Positions 11,485 through 24,418 of a DNA stretch of 64,000 nt are shown here, one piece after another. The stretch lies in assembly GCA_949358305.1 (NCBI GenBank), contig CASHSZ010000070.1, forward strand, positions 140,001-204,000. Reading direction: 5' to 3'. A program made the translations under genes and the position numbers. The notes under the pieces are model-generated. The model ran no database searches. It saw nothing but the letters and a program-made list of their open reading frames with translations, and was not told where the DNA came from. Positions within the stretch are counted from its first letter, which is position 1; each line of letters opens with the position of its first letter. The stretch is from Strigamia acuminata (Eukaryota > Arthropoda > Chilopoda > Geophilomorpha > Linotaeniidae).

Positions 11485-12757
11485 CGCAAAACTTGCAAAA
11501 CTTGCACGGAATTTGGGCAATTTTTGACAAATTTCAGCAGATTTTTGCCTGTATTTGACAAATTTCAGAAGATTTTTGCCTATATTTGACAAATTTCAGA
11601 AGATTTCCTCAATCCTCAAACATTTGCTGAAATTTCTCATAAAATTTCTAAAATTAATTGAAATTTGTCTGAAATTTGTCTGGAATTTGTCAAATATTGT
11701 CAAAAATCCGTAGAAATTTGTCAAATACTGGCAAAAATCCATGTAAATTTGTCAAAAATTGCCATAATTCGGTGCAAATTGTGTTAGATATTGGAAAAAT
11801 TTATTTTAACGCTTCCAACGCGCCAGTAAATCGCGCGTGCACACGCATGGATTTTTCGTCATAGTTGGATGCGCGCAAACCTCACGTAACTTGCGCCAAA
11901 ATTTGGCAATTTTGGACAAATTTCAGCAGATTTTTGCCAGTATTTGACAAATTTCCACTGATTTTTGACAATATTTGACCCAACAACTGCGCCACGTTCC
12001 AGGCGCCGGTTTAGGCATTTTAGACCCGTTTTAGACCGTTTTAGATGGCGAAAACGTTCTCTCCATCATTTTCTACCCCTGGGTGAGGTTTTCAGCGTTC
12101 ATGATTGATGAAAAAGCTGTTTTCTAACTAGCTGTCCCATAGCTAGTTTTGGTGTCAGGTTTTAGCAACCTTCCGATCCGTTCTCTGTCGTCTGCACGAC
12201 CTCCAAGACCGTTTTAGGGTTAATTTGAGTCAAATAATTCATTCTGGGGGTTGTTTTGGGTTTTTTACAAGTGTGTTTTTGTAGTTTTTATTGGTTTCAA
12301 ACATTGTCAATTCTTTATACAAGTGTAACTTTCATTTCTCTGTATTTTGAGAACTTTGCATTGCAGCAAAGTTCATTTCTTGCCCCTTAATTATTGTGTA
12401 ATTGTTGGTTTTCAAGCCCGTTTTTTAACAATAACTTTATTTGAAGTGCCTATTGTTTCAGGCACGTGCTTCCACGTGCCTTTTATTGTTGAGCAATTTC
12501 TTGGGCAGTTGCGCTCCTGTTGCTAGCATTGCCGCGCGTTCTCCGCGCGCGTACTCGCGCGTTTCGCATCACACACATTCGGGTTCAATGGCCTATCGCG
12601 GCGGCACATTGTGTGGCATAGCGCGGCACGTTGCAATTACGTGACGTGGCACGTTGCTGTTACGTGACGCGATAGCCAGTATTTAAGCAGGGGATTCCAT
12701 CATCGTTTACACAAATGCGCATTGCAACGTGGAGGCGCATTCGAGTCCTTTTCCCAA
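11485..12757 (+). repeat. Right subterminal inverted arm (copy 1)
   Basis: Inverted counterpart of 1130-2390, formed by tandem unit 4 plus about 120 bp of terminal sequence. The outer stretch, from GTGTGGCATAGCGCGG to CCTTTTCCCAA, matches the left arm closely. It places the 56-bp satellite at the outer end of both arms. Confidence 0.88.
12680..12687 (+). promoter_or_regulatory. TATTTAAG box pointing outward
   Basis: TATTTAAG lies about 80 bp inside the terminal satellite with GC-richer sequence upstream (tandem ACGTGACG words). The mirrored box lies at 1209-1216 on the minus strand. If used, transcription would run outward into the near-palindromic satellite. This is TATA-like by sequence only. 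Confidence 0.35.
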
Positions 12758-13440
12758 GCGTTGAAAAAGGACAAAACTCGTATTCGATTCGAAAGCGAAT
12801 CGAATACGATTTTTGTCCTTTTTCAACGCAAAATTGTATTCGATTCGCTTTCGAATCGAATACGAGTTTTGCCCTTCTTCAACGCGAAATCGTATTCGAC
12901 TCGCTTTCGAGTCGAATGCGAATTTTTCCCTTCTTCAACGCGAAATCGTATTCGACTCGCTTTCGAGTCGAATGCGAATTTTGCCCTTCTTCAACGCGAA
13001 ATCGTATTCGACTCGTTTTCGAGTCGAGTACGAATTTTGCCCTTCTTCAACGCGAAATCGTATTCGACTCGTTTTCGAGTCGAATGCGAATTCGTATTCG
13101 ACTCGTTTTCGAGTCGAGTACGAATTTTGCCCTTCTTCAACGCGAAATCGTATTCGACTCGTTTTCGAGTCGAATGCGAATTTTGCCCTTCTTCAACGCG
13201 AAATCGTATTCGACTCGTTTTCGAGTCGAGTACGAATTTTGCCCTTCTTCAACGCGAAATCGTATTCGACTCGTTTTCGAGTCGAGTACGAATTTTGCCC
13301 TTCTTCAACGCGAAATCGTATTCGACTCGTTTTCGAGTCGAATGCGAATTTTGCCCTTCTTCAACGCAAAATCGTATTCGCCTCGTTTTCGAGTCGAATG
13401 CGAATTCGTATTCGACTCGTTTTCGAGTCGAGTACGAGAT
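12757..13440 (+). repeat. 56-bp near-palindromic satellite, right terminal array (copy 1)
   Basis: About twelve units of the family seen at 575-1130, in the opposite orientation. Two junctions lack the spacer (about 13,085-13,110 and 13,400-13,425), so two palindromes directly abut. The frames crossing it encode FFNAKSY-type repeats and are not genes. Confidence 0.92.
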
Positions 13441-16400
13441 AGTCGATGACCCGTTCCCGGACTTTGACTCGTACGACTCGTATTCGAGATGTATTCGAGA
13501 TGTATTCGAATCGTATTCGAGTCGCATTCGAGATGGTCGATGATTTCCACTCGCTCGTATACGCGTTGTATACGAGCTCGTATTTTGATCGTAATCGTAA
13601 ACGAATCGTTTACAAGTCGTATACAAGTTGTATACGACGTGTATACACCTCGTATACGAACGAAGTTTGGAAAATCCACCGGATACTTACTACGACATGA
13701 AAACACATAGTAGTCACATACGTCTTATTTGGAAATTGTGTTTTCACAAACTTCGTTCGTATACGAGGTGTATACACGTCGTATACGACTTGTATACGAC
13801 TTGTAAACGATTCGTTTACGATTACGATCAAAATACGAGCTCGTATACAACGCGTATACGAGCGAGTGGAAATCATCGACCATCTCGAATACGACTCGAA
13901 TTCGATTCGAATACGATTCGAATTCGATTCGAATACGAATACGATCAAAATACGAACTCGTAACAACTCGAATACGAGATAGTCGATGACCCGTTCCCGG
14001 ACTTTGACTCGTACGACTCGTATTCGAGATGTATTCGAGATGTATTCGAATCGTATTCGAGTCGCATTCGAGATGGTCGATGATTTCCACTCGCTCGTAT
14101 ACGCGTTGTATACGAGCTCGTATTTTGATCGTAATCGTAAACGAATCGTTTACAAGTCGTATACAAGTCGTATACGACGTGTATACACCTCGTATACGAA
14201 CGAAGTTTGGAAAATCCACCGGATACTTACTACGACATGAAAACACATAGTAGTCACATACGTCTTATTTGGAAATTGTGTTTTCACAAACTTCGTTCGT
14301 ATACGAGGTGTATACATGTCGTATACGACTTGTATACGACTTGTAAACGATTCGTTTACGATTACGATCAAAATACGAGCTCGTATACAACGCGTATACG
14401 AGCGAGTGGAAATCATCGACCATCTCGAATACGACTCGAATTCGATTCGAATACGATTCGAATTCGATTCGAATACGAATACGATCAAAATACGAACTCG
14501 TAACAACTCGAATACGAGATAGTCGATGACCCGTTCCCGGACTTTGACTCGTACGACTCGTATTCGAGATGTATTCGAGATGTATTCGAATCGTATTCGA
14601 GTCGCATTCGAGATGGTCGATGATTTCCACTCGCTCGTATACGCGTTGTATACGAGCTCGTATTTTGATCGTAATCGTAAACGAATCGTTTACAAGTCGT
14701 ATACAAGTCGTATACGACGTGTATACACCTCGTATACGAACGAAGTTTGGAAAATCCACCGGATACTTACTACGACATGAAAACACATAGTAGTCACATA
14801 CGTCTTATTTGGAAATTGTGTTTTCACAAACTTCGTTCGTATACGAGGTGTATACACGTCGTATACGACTTGTATACGACTTGTAAACGATTCGTTTACG
14901 ATTACGATCAAAATACGAGCTCGTATACAACGCGTATACGAGCGAGTGGAAATCATCGACCATCTCGAATACGACTCGAATTCGATTCGAATACGATTCG
15001 AATTCGATTCGAATACGAATACGATCAAAATACGAACTCGTAACAACTCGAATACGAGATAGTCGATGACCCGTTCCCGGACTTTGACTCGTACGACTCG
15101 TATTCGAGATGTATTCGAGATGTATTCGAATCGTATTCGAGTCGCATTCGAGATGGTCGATGATTTCCACTCGCTCGTATACGCGTTGTATACGAGCTCG
15201 TATTTTGATCGTAATCGTAAACGAATCGTTTACAAGTCGTATACAAGTTGTATACGACGTGTATACACCTCGTATACGAACGAAGTTTGGAAAATCCACC
15301 GGATACTTACTACGACATGAAAACACATAGTAGTCACATACGTCTTATTTGGAAATTGTGTTTTCACAAACTTCGTTCGTATACGAGGTGTATACACGTC
15401 GTATACGACTTGTATACGACTTGTAAACGATTCGTTTACGATTACGATCAAAATACGAGCTCGTATACAACGCGTATACGAGCGAGTGGAAATCATCGAC
15501 CATCTCGAATACGACTCGAATTCGATTCGAATACGATTCGAATTCGATTCGAATACGAATACGATCAAAATACGAACTCGTAACAACTCGAATACGAGAT
15601 AGTCGATGACCCGTTCCCGGACTTTGACTCGTACGACTCGTATTCGAGATGTATTCGAGATGTATTCGAATCGTATTCGAGTCGCATTCGAGATGGTCGA
15701 TGATTTCCACTCGCTCGTATACGCGTTGTATACGAGCTCGTATTTTGATCGTAATCGTAAACGAATCGTTTACAAGTCGTATACAAGTCGTATACGACGT
15801 GTATACACCTCGTATACGAACGAAGTTTGGAAAATCCACCGGATACTTACTACGACATGAAAACACATAGTAGTCACATACGTCTTATTTGGAAATTGTG
15901 TTTTCACAAACTTCGTTCGTATACGAGGTGTATACATGTCGTATACGACTTGTATACGACTTGTAAACGATTCGTTTACGATTACGATCAAAATACGAGC
16001 TCGTATACAACGCGTATACGAGCGAGTGGAAATCATCGACCATCTCGAATACGACTCGAATTCGATTCGAATACGATTCGAATTCGATTCGAATACGAAT
16101 ACGATCAAAATACGAACTCGTAACAACTCGAATACGAGATAGTCGATGACCCGTTCCCGGACTTTGACTCGTACGACTCGTATTCGAGATGTATTCGAGA
16201 TGTATTCGAATCGTATTCGAGTCGCATTCGAGATGGTCGATGATTTCCACTCGCTCGTATACGCGTTGTATACGAGCTCGTATTTTGATCGTAATCGTAA
16301 ACGAATCGTTTACAAGTCGTATACAAGTCGTATACGACGTGTATACACCTCGTATACGAACGAAGTTTGGAAAATCCACCGGATACTTACTACGACATGA

Positions 16401-18990
16401 AAACACATAGTAGTCACATACGTCTTATTTGGAAATTGTGTTTTCACAAACTTCGTTCGTATACGAGGTGTATACACGTCGTATACGACTTGTATACGAC
16501 TTGTAAACGATTCGTTTACGATTACGATCAAAATACGAGCTCGTATACAACGCGTATACGAGCGAGTGGAAATCATCGACCATCTCGAATACGACTCGAA
16601 TTCGATTCGAATACGATTCGAATTCGATTCGAATACGAATACGATCAAAATACGAACTCGTAACAACTCGAATACGAGATAGTCGATGACCCGTTCCCGG
16701 ACTTTGACTCGTACGACTCGTATTCGAGATGTATTCGAGATGTATTCGAATCGTATTCGAGTCGCATTCGAGATGGTCGATGATTTCCACTCGCTCGTAT
16801 ACGCGTTGTATACGAGCTCGTATTTTGATCGTAATCGTAAACGAATCGTTTACAAGTCGTATACAAGTTGTATACGACGTGTATACACCTCGTATACGAA
16901 CGAAGTTTGGAAAATCCACCGGATACTTACTACGACATGAAAACACATAGTAGTCACATACGTCTTATTTGGAAATTGTGTTTTCACAAACTTCGTTCGT
17001 ATACGAGGTGTATACACGTCGTATACGACTTGTATACGACTTGTAAACGATTCGTTTACGATTACGATCAAAATACGAGCTCGTATACAACGCGTATACG
17101 AGCGAGTGGAAATCATCGACCATCTCGAATGCGACTCGAATACGATTCGAATACATCTCGAATACATCTCGAATACGAGTCGTACGAGTCAAAGTCCGGG
17201 AACGGGTCATCGACTATCTCGTATTCGAGTTGTTACGAGTTCGTATTTTGATCGTATTCGTATTCGAATCGAATTCGAATCGTATTCGAATCGAATTCGA
17301 GTCGTATTCGAGATGGTCGATGATTTCCACTCGCTCGTATACGCGTTGTATACGAGCTCGTATTTTGATCGTAATCGTAAACGAATCGTTTACAAGTCGT
17401 ATACAAGTCGTATACGACGTGTATACACCTCGTATACGAACGAAGTTTGTGAAAACACAATTTCCAAATAAGACGTATGTGACTACTATGTGTTTTCATG
17501 TCGTAGTAAGTATCCGGTGGATTTTCCAAACTTCGTTCGTATACGAGGTGTATACACGTCGTATACGACTTGTATACGACTTGTAAACGATTCGTTTACG
17601 ATTACGATCAAAATACGAGCTCGTATACAACGCGTATACGAGCGAGTGGAAATCATCGACCATCTCGAATGCGACTCGAATACGATTCGAATACATCTCG
17701 AATACATCTCGAATACGAGTCGTACGAGTCAAAGTCCGGGAACGGGTCATCGACTATCTCGTATTCGAGTTGTTACGAGTTCGTATTTTGATCGTATTCG
17801 TATTCGAATCGAATTCGAATCGTATTCGAATCGAATTCGAGTCGTATTCGAGATGGTCGATGATTTCCACTCGCTCGTATACGCGTTGTATACGAGCTCG
17901 TATTTTGATCGTAATCGTAAACGAATCGTTTACAAGTCGTATACAAGTCGTATACGACATGTATACACCTCGTATACGAACGAAGTTTGTGAAAACACAA
18001 TTTCCAAATAAGACGTATGTGACTACTATGTGTTTTCATGTCGTAGTAAGTATCCGGTGGATTTTCCAAACTTCGTTCGTATACGAGGTGTATACACGTC
18101 GTATACGACTTGTATACGACTTGTAAACGATTCGTTTACGATTACGATCAAAATACGAGCTCGTATACAACGCGTATACGAGCGAGTGGAAATCATCGAC
18201 CATCTCGAATGCGACTCGAATACGATTCGAATACATCTCGAATACATCTCGAATACGAGTCGTACGAGTCAAAGTCCGGGAACGGGTCATCGACTATCTC
18301 GTATTCGAGTTGTTACGAGTTCGTATTTTGATCGTATTCGTATTCGAATCGAATTCGAATCGTATTCGAATCGAATACTAATCGAATTCGAGTCGTATTC
18401 GAGATGGTCGATGATTTCCACTCGCTCGTATACGCGTTGTATACGAGCTCGTATTTTGATCGTAATCGTAAACGAATCGTTTACAAGTCGTATACAAGTC
18501 GTATACGACGTGTATACACCTCGTATACGAACGAAGTTTGTGAAAACACAATTTCCAAATAAGACGTATGTGACTACTATGTGTTTTCATGTCGTAGTAA
18601 GTGTCCGGTGGATTTTCCAAACTTCGTTCGTATACGACGTGTATACACCTCGTATACGAACGAAGTTTGTGAAAACACAATTTCCAAATAAGACGTATGT
18701 GACTACTATGTGTTTTCATGTCGTAGTAAGTGTCCGGTGGATTTTCCAAACTTCGTTCGTATACGAGGTGTATACACGTCGTATACGACTTGTATACGAC
18801 TTGTAAACGATTCGTTTACGATTACGATCAAAATACGAGCTCGTATACAACGCGTATACGAGCGAGTGGAAATCATCGACCATCTCGAATACGACTCGAA
18901 TTCGATTCGTATTCGATTCGAATACGATTCGAATTCGATTCGAATACGAATACGATCAAAATACGAACTCGTAACAACTCGAATACGAAT
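13435..18990. repeat. 540-bp satellite array with trimeric higher-order structure
   Basis: Plus-oriented monomers start with GAGATAGTCGATGACCCG at 13436 and every 540 bp to 16676 (seven). Minus-oriented equivalents end at 17,220, 17,760 and 18,300. Each monomer has two asymmetric segments: the GATGACCCGTTCCC block and the GTTTGGAAAATCCACC core. They are separated by long self-complementary stretches. Variant bases recur every third monomer (CAAGTTG at about 13,625, 15,245 and 16,865; TACATGTCG at about 14,312 and 15,932), so the higher-order unit is 1,620 bp. Confidence 0.93.
16905..16992 (+). other. Inversion centre in the 540-bp array
   Basis: Left of this core the GATGACCCG blocks are plus-oriented. 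Right of it they are inverted. Equidistant blocks (start 16,676 and end 17,220) place the symmetry centre at about 16,948, inside the core. The arms therefore form a long inverted repeat around an 80-90 bp asymmetric spacer. Confidence 0.85.
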
Positions 18991-19019
18991 CAAAGTCCGG
19001 GAAACAAAAATCGACCATC

Positions 19020-19575
19020 TCGTATACGATTCGAAAGCGAATCGAATACGATTTCGCGTTGAAGAAGGGCAAAATTCGTACTCGACTCGAAAACGAGTCG
19101 AATACGATTTCGCGTTGAAGAAGGGCAAAACTCGTATTCGATTCGAAAGCGAGTCGAATACGATTTCGCGTTGAAGAAGGGCAAAATTCGCATTCGACTC
19201 GAAAACGAGTCGAATACGATTTCGCTTTGAAGAAGGGCAAAATTCGTACTCGACTCGAAAACGAGTCGAATACGATTTCGCGTTGAAGAAGGGCAAAATT
19301 CGCATTCGACTCGAAAGCGAGTCGAATACGATTTCGCGTTGAAGAAGGGAAAAATTCGCATTCGACTCGAAAGCGAGTCGAATACGATTTCGCGTTGAAG
19401 AAGGGCAAAATTCGCATCCGACTCGAAAGCGAGTCGAATACGATTTCGCGTTGAAGAAGGGCAAAATTCGCATTCGATTCGAAAGCGAATCGCATACGAT
19501 TTCGCGTTGAAAAAGGACAAAACTCGTATTCGATTCGAAAGCGAATCGCATACGATTTCGCGTTGAAAAAGGACA
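19020..19575 (-). repeat. 56-bp satellite, left terminal array (copy 2)
   Basis: Same units, order and variants as 575-1130, shifted by 18,445 bp. Confidence 0.92.
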
Positions 19576-22500
19576 AATTTCGCTTGGGAAAAGGACTCGA
19601 ATGCGCCTCCACGTTGCAATGCGCATTTGTGTAAACGATGATGGAATCCCCTGCTTAAATACTGGCTATCGCGTCACGTAACAGCAACGTGCCACGTCAC
19701 GTAATTGCAACGTGCCGCGCTATGCCACACAATGTGCCGCCGCGATAGGCCATTGAACCCGAATGTGTGTGATGCGAAACGCGCGAGTACACGCGCGGAG
19801 AACGCGCGGCAATGCTAGCAACAGGAGCGCAACTGCCCAAGAAATTGCTCAACAATAAAAGGCACGTGGAAGCACGTGACTGAAACAATAGGCACTTCAA
19901 ATAAAGTTATTGTTAAAAAACGGGCTTGAAAACCAACAATTACACAATAATTAAGGGGCAAGAAATGAACTTTGCTGCAATGCAAAGTTCTCAAAATACA
20001 GAGAAATGAAAGTTACACTTGTATAAAGAATTGACAATGTTTGAAACCAATAAAAACTACAAAAACACACTTGTAAAAAACCCAAAACAACCCCCAGAAT
20101 GAATTATTTGACTCAAATTAACCCTAAAACGGTCTTGGAGGTCGTGCAGACGACAGAGTCGGATTGGAAAGTTGCTAAAACCTGACGCCAAAACTAGCAA
20201 TGGGACAGCTAGTTAGAAAACAGCTTTTTCATCAATCATGAACGCTGAAAACCTCACCCAGGGGTAGAAAATGATGGAGAGAACGTTTTCGCCATCTAAA
20301 ACGGTCTAAAACGGGTCTAAAATGCCTAAACCGGCGCCTGGAACGTGGCGCAGTTGTTGGGTCAAATATTGTCAAAAATCAGTGGAAATTTGTCAAATAC
20401 TGGCAAAAATCTGCTGAAATTTGTCAAAAATTGCCAAATTTTGGCGCAAGTTACGTGAGGTTTGCGCGCATCCAACTATGACGAAAAATCCACGCGTGTG
20501 CACGCGCGATTTACTGGCGCGTTGGAAGCGTTAAAATAAATTTTTCCAATATCTAACACAATTTGCACCAAATTATGGCAATTTTTGACAAATTTACATG
20601 GATTTTTGCCAGTATTTGACAAATTTCCACGGATTTTTGACAATATTTGACACATTCAAGACAAATTTCAGACAGATTTCAATTAATTTTAGAAAATGTT
20701 TGAGAAATATCAGCAAATGTTTGAGGATTGAGGAAATCTGCTGAAATTTGTCAAATATAGACAAAAATCTGCTGAAATTTGTAAAAAATTGCCCAAATTC
20801 GGTGCAAGTTTTGCAAGTTTGCAAACAGCAACAAGAATGATGTATTTAATAATTGTTTTTGCATTAGATATGTGTTTAATTCGTTTTACCTCGGTTTGTA
20901 CGGTTCTTGCGCGTAGTGCGCACGTTCAACACGCGGCCACGCGCGTACATCGCGCGTGTTGCGAGCAGGACGCAACAAAAGTTTGAGAGACTCGCATTTT
21001 ACCAAGTCCCCAACTTATTTTACAGTTTTAGTTTAGCTTACCAACTCGCTTGGTAATTTCTGGATCCTGTTTAAGTGTTTCGTCGGGTTTTGAGCCCATA
21101 AACCCGTCTTTTTCCTTGGTAAGCGATTGCGTCGTCTGCTCAGAGCAACTGGCTTTAAGCGGAGATCGCTTACACGAGTCTGGAATGAGCGCTTATCACC
21201 GCATTCGGCTCCAGTCTTCGTTTCTCGTTGAAAGTTAGCTTGTTGATTCGGGTTTTGGGCGACATTGACTAAAAAGACCTCGGGGAATCGTTCCCACCAC
21301 TCGGTTTAGTCGTTTTCGAGACCCACGACCTCGAAAACGAAGTTAGAAGTGGCTCAAGGCCACTAGCGTGTCTGGCAGATAGCCATTTTGGTGATTTACG
21401 GGCGTCGGGCCCTTGTTCTTTGTTTCCCGTCTTTGCTCCTTTGTTTTTATTTGGTATTCAAGGTTCCTAAGCCTACAGTAGATTGGGATTAAATTCCCAT
21501 GAAGATTTATTAAGTATTCATTGGTAAAAACGAATATTTCCGCCGGCGCGTTTCTCTCATAGGTTTCGGTTCGCTCGAATCTCATTTTCGAGCGACCCAG
21601 CGAATGCGCCAAGTTACAGGCGCCAGCTTAGCAGTTTTAGACTCGTTTTCGACCGTTCTAGTGTCAAAAAACGCGTAGAGCACGTTTTGCGACCTTTGGA
21701 AGGGCTTTTCCGACACCTAAGTGGTCGGAAAAGTGCTCTTCTGAGTTAAGACTCCTTTTGGCATTTTAGCGTCAGCATAAGAAATTCCTCAAACTTTTAT
21801 TGAAATCTCTCAAAAATTTCTAAAATTAATTGAAATTTGTCTGAAAATTGTCAAATATTGGCAAAAATCTGCAGAAATTTGTCAAATACGCGATCGCATT
21901 GCGACAGAAAGTCGTTTACGACTCCAATACGCACCCGTGCGTGTTTGTATCGCAACACGAAACTCAAACGCGCCACCGCGTTGCAAGACAACCAAATTTA
22001 CAAACGCAAACGCGCATTTGAGACAAAAACGAGTTTATTTTATTCACTCTCGCTTGATCCCCCTTCATCGCGCCTCGTTGCTCCTGTGAAAAAAATATAT
22101 GAGAATGCACAGAAATGAACCTTCCAATACTTAAATGAAAATTGGCAACCTTGACACAAAACAGTCTATCGACACTCCCAACACCACCCCGGACATTTTT
22201 CGGAAGAGTATGGTCCACCCGGAATTCCCAGAATAGTCACCCCCGAAATGCGGATTTCGCGGAAGCCAATCCGCGAAAAGGATATGTTTTTAGCGGCGCG
22301 CCGACGCGTGCGACACACGCTTCTGGAGTGCTTAACCTTATGGCGCGCATGCGGATTTTGCGGAGTGCGAAAGGGACCCCATTTTTAACATTACGGCTGC
22401 CTATATGCTGATCCCCTGTTCGCAATTTTGCGGCGGATTTTGCGGATTTTGATCAATCCGCAGAAATTGCACTTTACAAGTTTATTTTATGATTTTGTAC

Positions 22501-24418
22501 CATTTTGTAACTTAAAAACACAAATGAACAATGTAATCACTCTATAATGCTGTTGGTTTAATCAGCACATTGTACTGCACAAAAACGCGCGCGCTCGCGA
22601 TAGTACATCACCAAATGTACTTGCACTCACTCAAGTGGCATTTTTAGCCATTTTTCGTAGTAAAAATGGCCGTTTTTCGTCAAAATGGTCATTTTCAGCC
22701 ATTTTTCATAGTGAAAATGGCTTTCTTCGTCGTTTTTTCTATAAAAAATGGCTGTTTTTCATCAAAAATGGCCGTTTTCATCATTGAAACGTTATAAAAA
22801 TGTAACTTTTCAATGGCGTTTTGACGGAACCGATAAATTTTGAAATTTCACACATTGAAACCCTAATACAGGTGAATTAGTGACGCCTAATTTGTTTTAA
22901 CAAATAAAGCAAACTACATCTCGCAATTTTGCATCGTACCGCATCACCTCGCCTCATTTCCGGTCTGGAAAATTAATGAAAATTAATAAACGCCCCGGCG
23001 TTTATTTGAGGCAATACGGCAATACGGCAATTGGAACCCGAAAATAACGTGGGGCTGTGTGAAAACCTGGATTTGAATTTCGTCAACGCGCGCGTTGACG
23101 CATGGGGAATGTGGGGGTCCCTTCCCAGTCAATTTCACCCCTAAAATATCCCGAAATTGACGATACATGCATTTCCAGTTAGAAAAATTGAGCTTCATGT
23201 AAATTTTGATTGTTTAGCTTTTTTTTGAAATTTCACCAATTTTCCTTATCTCCAGCCTTCCTCGCTCATTTGACACCAAAATGACCTGCATTGAGGATTT
23301 TTCCCATAATCCTTTTCGCATGTATGGAGCGCAAACAGTCGCAATAAATGAATTCAGCGGAATTCGACCTTGAGTTTGCGACGCCATCTTGAATATGAGT
23401 AAAAGCACAGTATGGTGTCAATTATTCGAACTGATCGCGGAGCATGGGACAAAAATTGAATAAAAACGAAGAAATATGATTAAAATTCAACAGAAATCTA
23501 CACAAAATGATAAGAAATGTATAAACATTGATCAGAAATCGACAAAAATCGACTGAAACCTGACAATAATCAATTCAGAATGACAAATAACGATTACAAT
23601 TGGCAAAAATTGATCAAAAATACAGAAAAATCGATTAAAAACCAGCAAAAAACGAACAGAAATCGATAAAATCAATTAAAAATCAACAAATAGCCATTTT
23701 GTTTGTTTTTGAACAAATTAAGAACTTTGAAAACACACGACAATTTGAAAGAATAAAAACCGGGGTCAAATACGCGCAGCTACTCGTTTGAACGCCGGGG
23801 AGGTGTGGGTGATGTGCCTCGAATAAACGCCGGGGCGTTTATTTATTACCAAGGCGGGATGTGAGGCGCGAATGAAAGCCCAAGTTGGACATTGCCTCGA
23901 ATAAACGCCGGGGCGTTTATTTATTTCCAAGACGAGAAGTGAGGCGAGATGATGCGGTGCGACGTATTCAAGGGGGTATTCAAGGCAGTACGCCATGTTT
24001 TCCACTATTATTCAAGGCCATGTTTTCCAGTATTTTATTTTTACCATTTTGTAAGTTTATTGCAATATGTATAAAGTTTATTGCTTTTTGTATGAAGAGT
24101 AGTATTCTTTGTGTAATGTGTCTTTATAAACATCACACACAACGGTTTTTTCTGTTTTCTTCATGTTTATGTTTCGCGTATGCACGTGAAGCCCTGGCAC
24201 ATCTGTCGAACACCTGTACGCATTTGGACGCGCTCAGGGCGCTACATCGCGTGCTGAAACGCGCTGACGGCGCTACATCACGCATAGTAGCATATATATC
24301 ACACACATTTCGCGCCCACGACAAAGTACGAACTCATGGCGATCACCAAAGAACATTTACTCTTCCACACACGTTTTATTTTCTCACAGTCCTGTACACA
24401 TTTAACTTGCGCGCGCAC

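Larger units (their letters stand above)
5974..12636 (+). repeat. Four tandem 1.66-kb units
   Basis: Unit boundaries at TTGCTAATGCTACGGTCGAC: 5974-7660 (carries a 29-bp insertion near 6040), 7661-9318, 9319-10976 (1,658 bp each) and 10977-12636 (2-bp insertion). Units 2 and 3 appear identical. Unit 4 differs by a few substitutions, e.g. near 11,464, 11,711 and 12,142. Each unit holds about 31-bp TTTGACAAATTTC repeats, a GAACTTTGC/GCAAAGTTC hairpin, a double CACGTG hairpin, and a pyrimidine-rich CCATCATAG followed by a 27-codon frame. Unit 4 doubles as the inner part of the right inverted arm. Confidence 0.93.
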
